Assembly: GCA_910578105.1 (NCBI GenBank)
Contig: CAJTPD010000005.1
Coordinates: 139,096-203,095 of the forward strand
Length of the DNA: 64,000 bases
Origin: an uncultured Odoribacter sp.
GTDB lineage: Bacteria; Bacteroidota; Bacteroidia; Bacteroidales; Marinifilaceae
Reading direction: 5' to 3'
This document shows, piece after piece, positions 63,273 to 64,000 of the stretch. A program made the translations under genes and the position numbers. The stretch's first letter is position 1, and each line of letters opens with the position of its first letter. The notes under the pieces were generated by a model. It saw only the letters and a program-made list of their open reading frames with translations, was not told where the DNA came from and ran no database searches.

Positions 63273-63830
63273 TTACGAATCCGATTCGCGGACGGGGGCT
63301 TTTTCATGCTCTTTGCTGCGCACCTGCAACTCGGCAAGGGTCTGGTTGATGAGTTCGAGTTGCAGCCGGGTATCTTCGTTGATGTCGTTTTGGTCGGTAA
63401 ACACTTCTTCCATGTATTCTTTGAGTTCCTTTACTTCCCGTTGAAGCAAGGAAACTTTATCAACCGGAGGATTGGCAACTAATTGGCGGACAGCTATAAA
63501 AGCACGCATGATACTAATATTAATTTCAATAGCAACTTCGCTGTTCAGTACAGAAGAAAGCATTGCCACACCCGGCTCGGTAAAAGCAAAAGGCATATAA
63601 CGGGTTCCCCCCCTTTGTTTTGAGGTCACAGTTTGTGACCTCAAAAAAGCAAATTCTTCCTTAGTCAGTTCAAACATAAAATCAGCAGGAAAACGCCTGA
63701 TATTACGTCTGATGGCTTGCTTTAGCACCTTTGTTTCTGTTCCGTACATTTTTGCCAAATCAAAATCCAGCATTACGCGCTGCCCGCGGATTTCGTATAT
63801 CTTACTTTGGATGGTTTGCAGTTGGTTCAT
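63273..63830 (-). CDS. ORF6N domain protein, array copy C, frameshifted C-terminus
   Basis: 185 aa. Same layout; middle part LAKMYGTETKVLKQAIRRNI, FELTKEEFAFLRSQTVTSKQRGG. It carries one extra codon in the middle relative to A and B. Near the 3' end a run of C is one base shorter than in copy B, so the last residues read APVRESDS instead of APRPRIGFVRYDE and the gene stops 12 bp early. The bulk of the protein is intact and may still function. Confidence 0.88.
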   Translation of the reverse strand: MNQLQTIQSKIYEIRGQRVMLDFDLAKMYGTETKVLKQAIRRNIRRFPADFMFELTKEEFAFLRSQTVTSKQRGGTRYMPFAFTEPGVAMLSSVLNSEVAIEINISIMRAFIAVRQLVANPPVDKVSLLQREVKELKEYMEEVFTDQNDINEDTRLQLELINQTLAELQVRSKEHEKAPVRESDS

Positions 63831-63859
63831 GGCTGTTGTGATAAGGTTTATCTATTGGG

Positions 63860-63885
63860 TGATACAAAGGGACGGGGGGGTGTCA
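63860..63885. repeat. TGA-ended unit, 26-bp variant
   Basis: TGATACAAAGGGACGGGG onward to GTGTCA with three bases missing from the T-rich part. The right edge (63883-63885) is the stop of copy D. Confidence 0.88.
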
Positions 63886-64000
63886 TTCATCGTACCTTAT
63901 GAATCCGATTCGCGGACGGGGGGCCTTTTCATGCTCTTTGCTGCGCACCTGCAACTCGGCAAGGGTCTGGTTAATCAGTTCGATTTGTATGCGGGTATCT
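63883..64000 (-). CDS. ORF6N domain protein, array copy D, 5' part outside window
   Basis: The last 38 codons are visible and encode the conserved C-terminal part ending RPRIGFIRYDE, in the intact frame (C-run of full length). Spacing from copy C's ancestral stop is 624 bp, so the array continues beyond the window. Confidence 0.85.
   Translation of the reverse strand, partial: DTRIQIELINQTLAELQVRSKEHEKAPRPRIGFIRYDE

Noticed and set aside
57165..63885. CRISPR array of about 29-bp repeats
   Set aside because: Repeat length fits, but the units are inverted, separated by whole genes rather than short spacers, and no cas gene is present.
51032..64000. Insertion sequence or integron with its enzyme
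   Set aside because: No transposase, RAYT or tyrosine/serine recombinase gene is present in the window, so the repeats cannot be assigned to a known element class.
1..64000. tRNA or rRNA genes
   Set aside because: No cloverleaf with a T-loop signature outside coding sequence and no rRNA-like stretch was seen on either strand by eye; a tRNAscan run would be decisive.

Overview
The window looks like the chromosome of a gut-type Bacteroidales, plausibly Odoribacteraceae (Odoribacter/Butyricimonas-like). The reasons are SusC/SusD pairs driven by ECF sigma/FecR anti-sigma genes, a complete Bat (aerotolerance) operon, NVEALA and DUF1573 proteins, ORF6N proteins, and promoters of the Bacteroidetes type (TTTG, about 19-21 nt, TAnnTTTG). 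Family assignment is by recognition of motifs and no search was run. No tRNA, rRNA, CRISPR array, transposase or integrase was found.

Layout. 1-14.2 kb: two sigma/anti-sigma/TonB-receptor modules placed head to tail around convergent sigma genes. The left one (SusC1, FecR1, sigma1) is cut by the window edge. The right one (sigma2, FecR2, SusC2, SusD, DUF4843, PKD-like lipoprotein, TlpA-like thioredoxin) is complete and ends at a strong bidirectional hairpin. 14.2-22.9 kb (minus): moxR-DUF58-BatD-like-batA-batB-batC-batD-batE. 23.1-29.7 kb (minus): small membrane protein, priA, a probable cmk-ispH-pfkA operon and an exported protein. 30.2-32.3 kb: an M3 peptidase lipoprotein. 32.4-38.6 kb: a two-component system divergent from an NVEALA peptide operon (NVEALA, beta-propeller lipoprotein, DUF1573, O-antigen-ligase/TPR protein, thioredoxin-like lipoprotein) that contains a striking nested RNA hairpin. 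38.6-40.8 kb (minus): GNAT, IbrA-like PP-loop and IbrB-like ParB genes. 41.2-51.0 kb: two tandem acyl-CoA synthetases, ftsK, a CPBP protease, an exported C1 (bleomycin-hydrolase-like) peptidase and the flavodiiron protein fprA.

From 51.0 kb to the end the architecture changes. One-to-few-gene modules are separated by a 29-bp GC-rich unit with ends TGAYRC/GYGTCA, present singly or as 58-bp inverted doublets: a CPA2 antiporter; an AsmA-like gene with a divergent 7alpha-hydroxysteroid dehydrogenase/bile-salt-hydrolase operon; a YitT-like protein and tag; a RloAB (AbiL-type) ATPase/TOPRIM defence pair with a perfect Fur-box-like palindrome in its promoter; a truncated ORF6N gene; a DUF4160/DUF2442 pair; and a tandem array of ORF6N genes with a 625-bp period that runs off the right edge. 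Eleven gene ends in this region use the TGA at the edge of a unit as their stop codon. This stop-embedded repeat family and the ORF6N array are the best candidates for an undescribed system in the window.
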